From: Liolophura sinensis
Taxonomy: Eukaryota; Mollusca; Polyplacophora; Chitonida; Chitonidae
DNA length: 64,000 nucleotides
Direction: 5' to 3'
Assembly: GCF_032854445.1 (NCBI RefSeq)
Contig: NC_088295.1
Coordinates: forward strand, 7,692,501-7,756,500
Position numbers and translations under genes: made by a program. Below, piece after piece: positions 26,101 to 41,100 of this stretch. Every line of letters starts with the position of its first letter. The stretch's first letter is position 1. The notes under the pieces were generated by a model. It saw only the letters and a program-made list of their open reading frames with translations, did no database searches and was not told where the DNA came from.

Positions 26101-29100
26101 CAAACTCTCTTGTAGAAGTATCATGTTAAACCAGTCTTTTCTAATACACAGCTTAGGTCGACAAGACGTTCCTAGGCACAACAACTCATCTTTGTTTGCT
26201 GGTTTGGCGCTTAACTTTCAACAGTACTTGGGTCGTATCATAATGGTGCATCCTTTTGGCAGACCAAATATTACTTGGCTTATTCGTCTTTGCCTGAGTG
26301 CCCGGTCACCATTTTTGTGGTGGCCAGAAACCAATATTCCCTACCAAACTAAAATATTGTTGAAATAACGAGTTCAAAATGCAAAAAGGCAAAATGTTAC
26401 CAAAAATGGCTGTGTACTCGCCAGACAGATTGGTAAAAAAACCTTCTAACCATTCAACTCATTGTACTGAAGCCTTCAAAATGTTCAATTTATAATCAGT
26501 GTACTGTAGAAGAATGTCAGCCTGTCACGCCCAGATAATAGCGTAGATGCCTATAACCAACAAAGTAGGAGAACATTTACGTTCTATGACTGATTTTTCT
26601 CATTGACCTTACTTGGGTAACATTCTGTACAACAAAGCCTCCGTTTTCTTCTTTTCCTCATTCAGCTGGCCCGTTCGCTCGTCCACAAGCGCCTCCAGAT
26701 TGCTCTGGTATTTCTCCATAATGGCCACCATGTTATCCACTATATTTCTCTTCCTGAAGAAATTATAGAAATATCTCAGACACGGACCCCAGAACCAATG
26801 AATAATCATAGAGCGCCATAAATAACAGCAAACCCCAAGAGAGTCAAATACACAATTTTTTTAGGTTTGAACAATAGCACATTAAAGCTTATAAGCACCT
26901 TCATTAAAGACCAGGCAAACAGTGCGACTCGATCCCATATTATTCATCCCTGTTTGCATCGATTTATTTCCGGCTGAATGAAATCGGCCGAGATATAAAA
27001 AGGGGAGTGGATAGCTCCTTTGTCACTTACATTCCTTTGCGCAGAGGTTTCAGGGAGTTCCAGACCTCGTGGAAATCTGGCCTGAGGGAAGGGTTTTCAT
27101 CCCAGCATCTTTTCATGCAGACCACGATGTAGTCTTCACAATTCAACACAGAGATATCGGGACGAAAGGGTTCTCCTTTTATCTGCATCACTTTCTCGAT
27201 AATCTCTGCAAAAGATATCACACAATATCCAAACTTGAAATGCTATGTAACTGCTATGCCAGCTATATTTTTATATAATCCGAAGGTTTCAGTTCTGAAA
27301 AACAAAGTACCGCAGCTGGGTTCTTGTTCGTTATTGACCACTGGGGAAAGAAATTTATTTATTTATTTAATGTCGTTAATATGGCTGCCTTTGGTACATA
27401 ATTAAGACTAAACTTGACGTGCTCGGAGGGTGTTGCGTCGCTAGACCTTGTTAACTATGATTTCACAAGCCACAGTGTTTTCAAGTTGCTATGATCACTA
27501 GCATTTGTCAGAGCTTCACAGAAAATTTCCTTCTGAAGCTTTATTTAAGCCACAAAATGAAGGTTTGCTTGCTTCAGGTATTCAACATCATAATTTTCCT
27601 CTTCGTTCTGCTTGGAATAAGACAGTTATCCGATATTTACATGTAGGATATCTCCCGGCCATACTGATGGATGGCGTAAAAGATATATTCACATCTTAAT
27701 CGTGTGGTGATCAGAGAGTACTGTCATTAGTTTTAGCCTGCAGTTTTGAAGCTTATATCCACCCAGCTAAGTTGATAAGACAGTAAGATAGTCCAGCCTC
27801 TGATAGTTGCACAAAACCGCCGCGGCCTGACATTCAGATAAAAACGGCAAATTCGACAAGTCTGATCAAGCCTATGGGTATAATATTACGGTTAAATAGC
27901 TTTGTTTCTTGCATTACAACATCCGTACAGATATAACGCCGCAAAAACAATTCATCACACAGGAAGATAGAGCGTGTGTTAACAAGGTATCCAAGGAGAT
28001 AATGGTAGATTTGTTCTCCCGCCCAGCAGTACTGGGTCATTTTGCTGAACCCTTGGATGTCTTGTCGTGTCTGGTCTTGCTCTACTTCTCAAGAGATGCC
28101 ATACTTTTCAAATGTACAGCTGGTAATTTGGATGCCGTAGACATCTCCCCGAAGGAAAGACTAAGTAATTAATGTGTTTCCCTGTAAATTAATTAGACGG
28201 ACTGACCAGCTAGCTGATTAGTGAGACGAAGTATCCAGTTCTGAATAATCTGATGTTTACATAACACAAACACACGCACGGCTAATTCTGTTTCCTTGTC
28301 AATATATGACCAAGAAGAAACATTGTAGACACCACTAATGTTGGGCATCTCCTTGGCTTAGATCCGGGGAAGGTGATTTCCAGGTGAAGTGTTTGCCCAA
28401 TATCCACTCTACTGAAGGTAATACAGGATGTGAGATATAACCATGTGGCCTTAAGTGATATTTCTCAGTTTCTACGTTTTGCCTAATTTGCAATGGAGAG
28501 TAAAATACTTCACAGCAACGTCGGAATATCTGCAGTCAAAGCCAAACAGAAACATAAGATTTCAAATGTCAACATATTTGCGATTCTTCTTCAGAAAAAG
28601 GTACCTTGGGATTGTGAAAAAAGGCAAGGCTACATATAACGTCATTAAAGTTCGCAGTGACGAGTCTGACAAGGAGAAGCCAGGCAATATTTTCTGTACC
28701 GTTTGGACTTATTGTGGACCGCGTAACAGAGTATTGATCTTTTTTCTTCCTCTTCAATTATCATTCCATTAAAACTGTGCGGGTTAAATCTTACCCCGAG
28801 GTTCCAAGAGGCTATTACCAAACGGACCGATCCGGCCGAATATCTCATGGAGGATTATCCCAAAGGAATATACATCGCCTTCCTTGGTGCCCTTTTTACT
28901 GCCTGTTCTCAACAGCTCGGGTGCCTTCCAGAACAAATCTTTAAAAAAATTGCATCATGAAGTAAATATAAACTATATAAGACTTTATGTAAGAAAATAT
29001 CGATCACCACGCCACGATAAGAATGATATATTTCCACTGTGGCATTAAGCCCTAATTATTCATTCATCACGCAACCCTTACACTATAAGCTCTGAATTCC

Positions 29101-32100
29101 TTGTTCAAAAGATATTGTGAAAAGGTTCGTCTATCGGAACTGGTCTCCTTTTGTTACAAAAGTTTTTTTATATACGAATAAAACAGAGGGATCAAAATAT
29201 ATGCAAATTTTGAATAAAATTGCTTTTAGTTGGTCAAAACATGTGAGAGCCTTGATGAAATCACACTTCACTAATAACTGGAACTGCCACTCGTAATCAT
29301 CCGATAGCTTCTCGGATAACACTTACTCCTCAAGCAGTTTTTATTTGGTTTAAACTTAAACGTTGAAAAAATATTTTTTGTTCAGTAATATGGTATTTCT
29401 TACTTCTGAAGTAAGCGTGTTCATCTTCTTTTCGATATGCAGCACCACGCAGATCCAGCAAGCCGAAGTCAGTGACCTGCAGAGCCCAGCGACTGTTTAC
29501 CACGCAGTTGGAACTTTTCAAGTTGCCATGGTATCCAAGTTCACTGTCGTGTATGAAAATCATTCCCTTGAAAAATGAATAATAAACAGAATTTATACAA
29601 GGTAGACCACAAAAGGTGCCAGAAAACGCCCACTTATTTAATGTATGGAATGAGGAAAAAAAACGAACGAAAAAATAATCATGAGAGGTTCCTTCCCTCC
29701 GGCCAAGAAGAGTTAATACAGTATTTAAATAAATCAAAGTGAACGGAGTTCAGAACCCAAACAAATCCAGTAGGATCGCATCGTTTGATATTCGATGCAC
29801 TTATTTTAAACCGGGAATGTAATCCCGACCTTTAACTTAGCCTAATAATTTATAACATTTGCATCATGATCGTATTTGTGTTTCCTTGGAAGACAACCTG
29901 TTTTAAGACAAATCAAACTCGAGATTTATGGATTTTTAAAATGCTCTTGAAACTATCCAAGTATTAAATATCTTGTCTCATATTTTGACTTGAAGTTTAG
30001 AATACCAATTATTCAACTTTACATTCAATTGTGTTAAATGAAAGTTTACGCTTATGAATAGATTGGATATTAAGATCCTGATACTGATGTGTATGTCTTG
30101 GGGTTTTAAGAAACAAATTTCTCTTTGCCCTTTTTTTAAAACGCACCTGAATGACGTCCTTAACCAGCGATGCTATGAACATAGGCTCCAGTTTCATATC
30201 CTCGTTCTCTAAGATGTCCTAAAACAAGAATGAAAGTGTATAGTCACTTTTGAAACTTAGCTAAACTGTTATAATCATAAAGCATATGGCGGTAATGAAA
30301 TGCCATAGTAACATTTTGAACAGACTGTAATGAGATTTTACTGAGAACCCCAGATGACAGGTGCATACGTAATCCGATAACCCAAGTTTTGAAGTCCAAT
30401 TGCCTTGACGCAAACATTGATTCGAGATACATCATATCAGGGGAATGCTGGATTTGGGTTTACAATATGCGACACGGAGGAGGCATGAATAACCTTCACA
30501 CACATTCAGAATATCGCAACAACATACCTAAAATATGCTTCAATATGATCATAAAACTTTGAATGTCCCTAAAGTAACACGGAGACACAGTGATGATGAA
30601 AGTAAAATCTGCAAAGTAACCTTCAAACGCAATGAGGATGACACACGAATATCTCTAAAATATTCTTCATAATGATGATAAAACTATGAATATCCCTAAA
30701 GTTACACTGAGATACAGTAGTGGTGAAACCAGAAATATCCCTAAAGTAACAGTGAAACACAGTGATGATGAAACCAAAACTTCCCAAAGTAACATTCAGA
30801 CACAATGAGGATGAAACAAAACTGTTTAAAATAGTCTTCAGGCACAGTGATAATGAAACCTTAAACATGACTGCAATATCACCGAGACAGAGTGATAATG
30901 AAACCTTAAACATGACTGCAATATCACCGAGACAGAGTGATAATGAAACCTTAAACATGACTGCAATATCACCGAGACAAAGTGATAATGAAGCCTTAAA
31001 TATGACTGCAATATCACCGAGACAGAGTGATAATGAAACCAAAATATCCCATCATACCGTCCAGACACAGTGAGAATGAAACCAAAATATCTCCATCATA
31101 CCGTCCAGACACAGTGAGAATGAAACCAAAATATTCCCATCATACCTTCCAGACACAGTGAGAATGAAACCAAAATATCCCCATCATACCGTCCAGACAC
31201 AGTGAGAATGAAGCCAAAATATCCCCATCATACCGTCCAGACACAGTGAGAATGAAACCAAAATATCCCCATCATACCGTCCAGACACAGTGAGAATGAA
31301 ACCAAAATATCCCATCATACCGTCCAGACACAGTGAGAATGAAACCAAAATATCTCCATCATACCGTCCAGACACAGTGAGAATGAAACCAAAATACTCC
31401 CATCATACCGTCCAGACACAGTGAGAATGAAACCAAAATATCCCCATCATACCGTCCAGACACAGTGAGAATGAAGCCAAAATATCCCCATCATACCGTC
31501 CAGACACAGTGAGAATGATACACAACATATCCCTAAGATAAACTTTAGGTTCAAATGAAGACACAGTGACCTTCAGACACAGTCAGGATAAAACAAAACT
31601 ATCAATTTCGGCCACAGATAGAATGAATATATTATGAGGATAAAAAAAGCATTTTTCTACAGCGTGTGCCGCCAGCCTCCATTGCTGGAGTTCTGAGCTA
31701 TACGCTTATAATGAGAAGCAACACTGATGATCCTGAGTTCACCCACTCAGCAATACGTCCACAAATTTATGACTTCTCAGATTCTTTTTATAGAAACAAT
31801 TATCTCAAATCTTCAATTGGAAATTAAATTTTCGTGCCCAAAATTTCTCTACATCTGATAGCAGTGAAAAGCTTTCCTATTGAACAGAAACTGCAGCCAG
31901 TAATTCAGCTTCCCCTGGGACCATGGTCTTCTTCTCACGTGTCATTTGAGTTTGAAAATCGTTTTGTCAGTAACAAAAGTGGGCTGAACCATTGCACTCA
32001 TTTGAAGGCTGGCTTTCGAAACTGTGACGAGAATGCACTGAGCAATCCACACCTCCACGTCTTAGTCTTCAAAGACTGTCTGTAATTCCTTTAAGTGAAA

Positions 32101-35100
32101 CATCTATTTCTATTTCATTTGCTGAGATAATGAGTAAGGTGTGACTTACCTGGAGGCTTCCTTTGTGGCAGTAATCAGTGACGATAATGAAGTACGGTGG
32201 GTCAATGCAAGCTCCAATGAACGTGTTCACATTGTCATGCCGGAGGTCTCGCATCTGCACAAATACGATCAGTACCAAGATAAAGTAATATAATTCACTC
32301 AAGGCCCCAAAGACATTAACAAAGTAAGAGATTGCCTATCACAAAAAATGATAAAGCTAAGGAGGGGTATGGTAGTAAGGGTGATTACACATTTCTGCCT
32401 TATGTCTCTTTTTGTGCCATGGAATCCAACAAAAAAGGTTGGGATTCATCATTATTGGGTAGTCTGTAGGTAGCCCTCCGTCACTGTCCATGATTAATCA
32501 ACAGGTCTGTATATCTGCCATTTTTTTAGACGCTTTACGTGGAATGCAGAGTTTTTTTCTTTGAAAGAAAGCCCAAAACATGCCCGAAGGAAGCTTTAAA
32601 CTATCTAATACACCTAATTCTTCCAATGAGACGAGAAACTCGATTTTGTATGCAAATGTAAAACCACCTACCAGTTTCATTTCCTTCTTCATGTGTCTTG
32701 TCAAGTCTAAATTCTTCTTTTCAAACATTTTAAGAGCAACAATTTGCCCTTTGTATGAGCCTGTGCGGACATAGACTTGTGTATAGGAGAATCTGGACTC
32801 GGCGGACATGTTGCTGCAAAGTGTCATCTGAAAACATAGATCATCAGCGGTACCAAATGATACCATGTAGGTATATGCAGACAACAGTATCGAACACTGC
32901 ATAATTCCTCGTGACATCAGGCACGGAGTACGGTATGTGCCTGATCCAAAATCAAAACTCAGTGGCAAAGGACATACATTCATACATTGACACATGTTGT
33001 GTGGAAAGCTGCGCTCAAACTCCGTCAGTTTAACACAGGAGTTATTAAAAATTCATCATTCATTGCCAGAATGAATTAAGTCTAGGATTCATTGTGGCTA
33101 AGAATCGTGAACTTGTGTATTATACATACTGCGCTGGTATGTAAAATTGGCTACCCATGCATATGTATGTTAGCATTCCCAGCTCTCCTCCCGAGAACGA
33201 CAAGGGGAAGTCCCCAAGAATAGAGTGAATTTCAGTTCGCCTACCCTGCTGCCCGAGAGGTCACGGTGTGGTGAAGAGGTCCTGTCTGTCCCGTGGAGAC
33301 ATTCCACATCTATCTTCCACAATAAACCAGCTATTTCCTGTTCATTACGCCAGTTCCTGAAAATCAAATATACCACAGATATATCGAAATAAGGAACTAA
33401 ATGTCACATATACCTTCTGGGAATATTTTTGCATTGAAATTCCCCAAAAACTGTTCGTTATCAAAAAACATTTGTATCCAGATACATGGCTTATTAAACA
33501 TTCCGATGATCGACAGGTATGACAATGTAACTCCCTGGAATTGACAATCTCAATGCTCGTGTTGTATTCATTTGCGACAAGCTCCGATCTTAAACACGTT
33601 TGACGCAATATACGTGTGATACAGGGTAAGTCTTTCTGCTTCCTAAGATGTAAGTTGAAATGGGCTCCCGGTGACTTAGTAGTTATATGGATTCTTGTTT
33701 CAGACCTCGCCCTTCAGATCAATGGGCCACGTGTTCGTATTCAGATCCTATGGGCTTGTTTGGGGTATTGTTTCCCATTGGCTTCGTTGGGGTTTCATTT
33801 CTCATTGGCTTGGCTGGGGTTTTATTTCGCATTGACTTGTTCGGGGTTTTATTTCCCACTGGTTTGGTTGGGTTTTCTTTCCGTATGCATAACAAGCAAC
33901 CGGAGTATAACATAAAGACCAATCATATAAATCAATAAATATATACCGGTTTCCTCCAACTATAATACTGGTCGCCGTGGTATAAGTGAAATATTCTTGA
34001 AAACGCCGTAAAAAAACAATCAAATGAATAAATAAATAAACAATTATATAGCCCATACATACACAACTTGACCGTTTAACCTTGATTCATTCCTTCAAAC
34101 ATGTCTTCTAACTGGAAAGAGACGTGGCTGACTTACCGATAAATGATGAGGACTACTATACCGGTGATGAGAACTATCCCTCCCAACACACCGCATACGA
34201 TCTCCAACACATACGCTACAAAAAACAGCATACCCTGTTGAGTCGAAATCTACGGTGAAATTGTATTGTACATGCAACATTTGTGTCGTATCGGACTGGC
34301 AAAAGGTTACAACATTTGTGTCGTATCGGACTGGCAAAAGGTTACAACATTTGTGTCATATCGGACTGGCCAAAGGTTATAACATTTGTGTCATATCGGA
34401 CCGGCAAAGGGTTACCACACTTGTGTCATATCGGATGGCTAAGGGTTACCACATTTGTGTCGTATCGGACTGGCAAAAGGTTGCAACATTTGTGTCATAT
34501 CGGACTGGCAAAAGGTTACAAAATTTGTGTCATATCGGACGGGCAAAAGGTCACACAATTTTGAAGTAAAGTATGTAATACGGTTGTAAAAAACAGATGG
34601 ACGAAGACTCAGACATGGAGACGAACAGATCTGAGCGTGTCACAGCTGCTGACCCTGCACTCTGGCGAATATGCTTGCCGATATGGCTGCTATATTGCAG
34701 ACGTGGCGTTAATCCATAATCATTCATTCATTCTTTCATTTATTCATTCAAATTTTAGACGCTGGTAAGAGTCTAGGGACCAGACGAAAGGTTGGCATTT
34801 TACAGCTGTGCTTACTTTGAGGTGGGATGCACCTCTCTCCCTGATAACCACACTGCGGCTCGTCCAATGGTATTCCATCCACCCAGTCTATCGTCTTTGA
34901 TCGGAAAAACCCAAATCGCTGATGAAAGGGAAATTTCAACAAAACATGGGAATTAGCATGCAATTTCTGACACAGGGCGTGAAAATAATTGAGCTGATGC
35001 TAAACCATTACAGGCTAGCGTGTTGTCACTCCAGAAGTTCAAATATGAATCAAATTGCTCCAGGGATCCAGACACTAAAGTTTTCCCCATATACTGTCTA

Positions 35101-38100
35101 TTACTTTCACGAATTACATTTCCATACGGTTTTCATAGATCTCAAGGAAAGCCGTATGTCTGCCTTTTAGGCCCATGGAAATCTCATCTAATTCTGATTA
35201 ACGCCTTGAGGATGTCACATGATAAAAATCTCCAGACACAATGGCCCTTTATATTAGGGTGGTTGGTAAAGTGATAAAACGGCTGTATATCATCTTTCTA
35301 ACGTAACCATCATAAGCTCAGCATGAAATACATTATTAGTGTAATAGGCAATCTTGTTTTCTTACAGCATTTACAAGACGTACCGGAAGTGTACCTTTTC
35401 CCTGGATTTCGAAATGGCCGACGGGCCTCATGGCGTAATTGCCGTCAGGACCTTGCTGCCGTGACAGCACCGTGTAATTTCCTTCCGCATCGCCGTTTTC
35501 ATCTATATGCACTAGGAAACCTTGGATACCTTAGCAAACAGGAACCGCCATTACAACGTCAAGTGAGTTTCTTATAACGTAATATCACATACATGGGAAA
35601 CAAACGTGGGAAAGATGAAAGAATCTGCCTGTATGCGATATCCACAAAGTATGAGGACATGTATGGCGAGTTTTGTACAGCTTCCATTCAGGCTTCAACG
35701 CCACTAATAACTATCTAGACAAAAATCGAAAAGTCATCATTGTGACGCAAGGTGTGACGTAAAGTCAGTTTGGCGATGTGATAATCGCACAGTGTCAGTT
35801 TGCCAAGGTTTAAGTATATACAGTATCGAAAAATCAAAGCCGGGTATTGGATCACACAGTTGATCACACAGATTATCAGATTTTGTTTTCTTCTTTCTTT
35901 AATATTTTTCACAATTTCTACAAACGGAGGGGATGATACAAGAGTAAGCAGCCTGACTTACTGGTGTAACTTCTTCCCCGGATATGACTGACGATCGCAG
36001 TACCATTTGTTTCATCTCCTCCAGCACTCAGCACCTCGTCCAGAGCTCTGGCGTATAGATACACGGCATCATAGAGGTAGGCGGCGTAGACAGTAATCTG
36101 ACGACAGAAAACCAGCAACACAAAGGTGTATCATCTGTAATACAGGTGACCATAACGTAGACAGTGATCTGACGACAGAAAACCAGCAACACAAAGGTGT
36201 ATCATCTGTAATACAGGTGACCATTACGTATACAGTGATCTGACGACAGAAAACCAGCAACACAAAAGTGTATCATCTGTAATACGGGTGACCATAACGT
36301 AGACAGTGATCTGACGACAGAAAACCAGCAACACAAAGATGTATCATCTGTAATACAGGTGACCATTACGTATACAGTGATCTGACGACAGAAAACCAGC
36401 AACACAAAAGTGTATCATCTGTAATACGGGTGACCATAACGTAGACAGTGATCTGACGACAGAAAACCAGCAACACAAAAGTGTATCATCTGTAATACGG
36501 GTGACCATAATGTAGACAGTGATCTGACGACAGAAAACCAGCAACACAAAGGTGTATCATCTGTAATACGGGTGACCATAACGTAGACAGTGATCTGACG
36601 ACAGAAAACCAGCAACACAAACATGTATCATCTGTAATACAGGTGACCATAACGTAGACAGTGATCTGATGACAGAAAGCCAGCAACACAAAGGTGTATC
36701 ATCTGTAATACGGGTGACCATAACGTAGACAGTGATCTGACGACAGAAAACCAGCAACACAAAGGTGTATCATCTGTAATACGGGTGACCATAACGTAGA
36801 CAGTGATCTGACGACAGAAAACCAGCAACACAAAAGTGTATCATCTGTAATACGGGTGACCATAACGTAGACAGTGATCTGACGACAGAAAACCAGCAAC
36901 ACAAAGGTGTATCATCTGTAATACAGGTGACCATTACGTATACAGTGATCTGACGACAGAAAACCAGCAACACAAAAGTGTATCATCTGTAATACGGGTG
37001 ACCATAACGTAGACAGTGATCTGACGACAGAAAACCAGCAACACAAAGATGTATCATCTGTAATACAGGTGACCATTACGTATACAGTGATCTGACGACA
37101 GAAAACCAGCAACACAAAAGTGTATCATCTGTAATACGGGTGACCATAACGTAGACAGTGATCTGACGACAGAAAACCAGCAACACAAAGGTGTATCATC
37201 TGTAATACGGGTGACCATAACGTAGACAGTGATCTGACGACAGAAAACCAGCAACACAAAAGGTGTATCATCTGTAATACGGGTGACCATAATGTAGACA
37301 GTGATCTGACGACAGAAAACCAGCAACACAAAGGTGTATCATCTGTAATACGGGTGACCATAACGTAGACAGTGATCTGACGACAGAAAACCAGCAACAC
37401 AAACATGTATCATCTGTAATACAGGTGACCATAACGTAGACAGTGATCTGACGACAGAAAACTAGCAACACAAAGGTGTATCATCTGTAATACGGGTGAC
37501 CATAACGTAGACAGTGATCTGACGACAGAAAACCAGCAACACAAAGGTGTATCATCTGTAATACGGGTGACCATAACGTAGACAGTAATCTGACGACAGA
37601 AAACCAGCAACACAAAAGTGTATCATCTGTAATACGGGTGACCATAACGTAGACAGTGATCTGACGACAGAAAACCAGCAACACAAAGGCGTATCATCTG
37701 TAATACGGGTGACCATAACGTAGATAGTGATCGGACTACGGCAAACCAATAACACAAAGGTGTATAACCTATAATGCAGACTGATGACTGATGACCGTGA
37801 CGTAGAAAGTCATCTAACGACAGAAAACCAGCAACACAAAGGTGTATCATCTGTAATACAGGTGATCATAACGCAGATATTTGTTTCAATTGCATCACAT
37901 ACATAAAACTGGATCAACTGAGAAGTGTTGTGCTAATATATGGTAAAAAAGTACATTTTACTTCGAAATCCATGTGTTCATTGACAAGAATGACAAGTAT
38001 ATTTGTAGTTGAATTCTAAGTTACGATGAAGAAGACTGATGAAAACAAAACAATTACTGATGCATTGTTTATTAACAATTATTGCAAGGAAAATGATTGG

Positions 38101-41100
38101 AATGACAACCATAATATTACGTCATCTTATACAATAATAACTGTTACTATCCATAAAGCACAAATACCTGTTTGGGTTTTTTAAATGGATTTGGAAACTC
38201 AAATGGCGGCAGTTCGTTGTACCTGTTTACTTCGGCGTGGAACTTGTCGTAGTTTGGATTGTAAGGAGGGCTAAGCGCGATGACTAGCAAACAGCGGGCC
38301 GCCCAAACATTACGAGTCTCCTTCGGTGGATCCAGAGTACCTGCACAACACAAAATAGCTACAGTATAGTGTAATGCTGTATAAATGCCCTGAGGATAAG
38401 ATGTGAACCATACAATTATTAGTCACAAAACCAAAAACAGACCTCATTGAGAATTCATGGGACAGTCAGTCACAGAATACAAACTGAGCTTCTTGGTTCA
38501 TATACCAGCAGAATTTGACAATCAGTCACAGAATACAGAGAAAACTCCGTGGGTAACAGACCAGGGTACAAATGACCATTAGTCACAGAATACAGACACA
38601 ACTCCTTGGGTAACAGACCAGGGTACATAATGACCATCAGTCACAGAATACAGACACAACTCCTTGGGTAACAGACCAGGGTACATATCACCATCAGTCA
38701 CAGAATACAGACACAACTCCTTGGGTAACAGACCAGGGTACATAATGAACATCAGTCACATAATACAGACACAACTCCTTGGGTAACAGACCAAGGTACA
38801 TAATGACCATCAGTCACAGAATACAGACACAACTCCTTGGGTAGCAGGCCAGGTTACGTATGACCATCAGTCACAGAATACAGACAGAACTCCTTGGGTA
38901 ACAGACCAGGGTACATAATGACCATCAGTCACAGAATACAGAGAAAACTCTTTGGGAATAGACCAGGTTACTTATCTCCATCAGTCACAGAATACAGACA
39001 GAACTCCTTGGGTAACAGACAAGGGTACATAATGACCATCAGTCACAGAATACAGAGAAAACTTTTTGGGTAACAGACCAGGGTACATAATGAACATCAG
39101 TCACATAATACAGACACAACTCCTTGGGTAACAGACCAAGGTACATAATGACCATCAGTCACAGAATACAGACACAACTCCTTGGGTAACAGACCAGGTT
39201 ACGTATGACCATCAGTCACAGAATACAGACACAATTCCTTGGGTAACACACCAGGGTACATAATGACCATCAGTCACAGAATACAGACACAACTCCTTGG
39301 GTAACAGACCAGGGTACATAATGAACATCAGTCACAGAATACAGAGAAAACTCTTTGGGTAACAGACCAGGGTACATAATGAACATCAGTCACATAATAC
39401 AGACACAACTCCTTGGGTAACATACCAGGGTACATAATGACCATCAGTCATAGAATACAGACACAACTCCTTGGGTAACAGACCAGGGTACATAATGACC
39501 ATCAGTCACAGAATACAGACACAACTCCTTGGGTAACAGACCAGGTTACATAATGACCATCAGTCACAGAATACAGAGAAAACTCTTTGGGTAACAGTCC
39601 AGGGTACATAATGACCATCAGTCACAGAATACAGAGAAAACTCTTTGGGTAACAGCCCAGGGTACATATCACCATCAGTCACAGAATACAGACACAACTC
39701 CTTGGGTAACAGACCAGGGTACATAATGACCATCAGTCACAGAATACAGACACAACTCCTTGGGTAACAGACCAGGGTACATAATGAACATCAGTCACAG
39801 AATACAGAGAAAACTCTTTGGGTAACAGTCCAGGGTACATAATGACCATCAGTCACAGAATACAGACACAACTCCTTGGGTAACAGACCAGAGTACATAA
39901 TGACCATCAGTCACAGAATACAGAGAAAACTCTTTGGGTAGCAGGCCAGGTTACGTATGACCATCAGTCACAGAATACAGACACAACTCCTTGGGTAACA
40001 GTCCAGGGTACATAATGACCATCAGTCACAGAATACAGACACAACTCCTTGGGTAACAGACCAGAGTACATAATGACCATCAGTCACAGAATACAGAGAA
40101 AACTCTTTGGGTAACAGTCCAGGGTACATAATGACCATCAGTCACAGAATACAGAGAAAACTTTTTGGGTAACAGACCAGGGTACATAATGAACATCAGT
40201 CACAGAATACAGACACAACTCCTTGGGTAACAGACCAGGGTACATAATGAACATCAGTCACAGAATACAGACACAACTCCTTGGGTAACAGACCAGGGTA
40301 CATAATGAACATCAGTCACAGAATACAGACACAACTCCTTGGGTAACAGACCAGAGTACATAATGACCATCAGTCACAGAATACAGAGAAAACTCTTTGG
40401 GTAACAGTCCAGGGTACATAATGACCATCAGTCACAGAATACAGAGAAAACTTTTTGGGTAACAGACCAGGGTACATAATGAACATCAGTCACAGAATAC
40501 AGACACAACTCCTTGGGTAACAGACCAGAGTACATAATGACCATCAGTCACAGAATACAGAGAAAACTTTTTGGGTAACAGACCAGGGTACATAATGAAC
40601 ATCAGTCACAGAATACAGACACAACTCCTTGGGTAACAGACCAGAGTACATAATGACCATCAGTCACAGAATACAGAGAAAACTTTTTGGGTAACAGACC
40701 AGGGTACATAATGAACATCAGTCACATAATACAGACACAACTCCTTGGGTAACAGACCAAGGTACATAGTGACCATCAGTCACAGAATACAGACACAACT
40801 CCTTGGGTAACAGACCAGGGTACATAATGAACATCAGTCACAGAATACAGACACAACTCCTTGGGTAACAGACCAGGGTACATAATGACCATCAGTCACA
40901 GAATACAGACACAACTCCTTGGGTAACAGACCAGGGTACATAATGACCATCAGTCACAGAATACAGACACAACTCCTTGGGTAACAGACCAGGGTACATA
41001 ATGACCATCAGTCACAGAATACAGACACAACTCCTTGGGTAACAGACAAGGGTACATAATGACCATCAGTCACAGAATACAGACACAACTCCTTGGGTAA

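Larger units (their letters stand above)
22816..30146 (-). other. Introns 12-20 region of the receptor gene (non-exon parts)
   Basis: Apart from exons 13-20 listed separately, this stretch is intronic: intron 13 28939-29403, intron 14 27206-28794, intron 15 26754-27030, intron 16 25856-26612, intron 17 25480-25731, intron 18 24858-25235, intron 19 23401-24758 and intron 20 22816-23308. Only the TA microsatellite in intron 20 stands out. No other genes are seen. Confidence 0.85.

Noticed and set aside
30623-31375. Long frames on both strands that look like a repeat protein
   Set aside because: They result from 45-bp units with no stop in some frames, inside intron 11; no start context or splice logic supports them.
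34255-34569. Two plus-strand frames of about 100 codons
   Set aside because: They are products of the 35-bp tandem repeat in intron 7.
36085-37850. Many overlapping 67-93 codon minus-strand frames of one repeated peptide
   Set aside because: They are the 71-bp minisatellite read through in three frames, each ending in the same stop every 213 bases; not genes.
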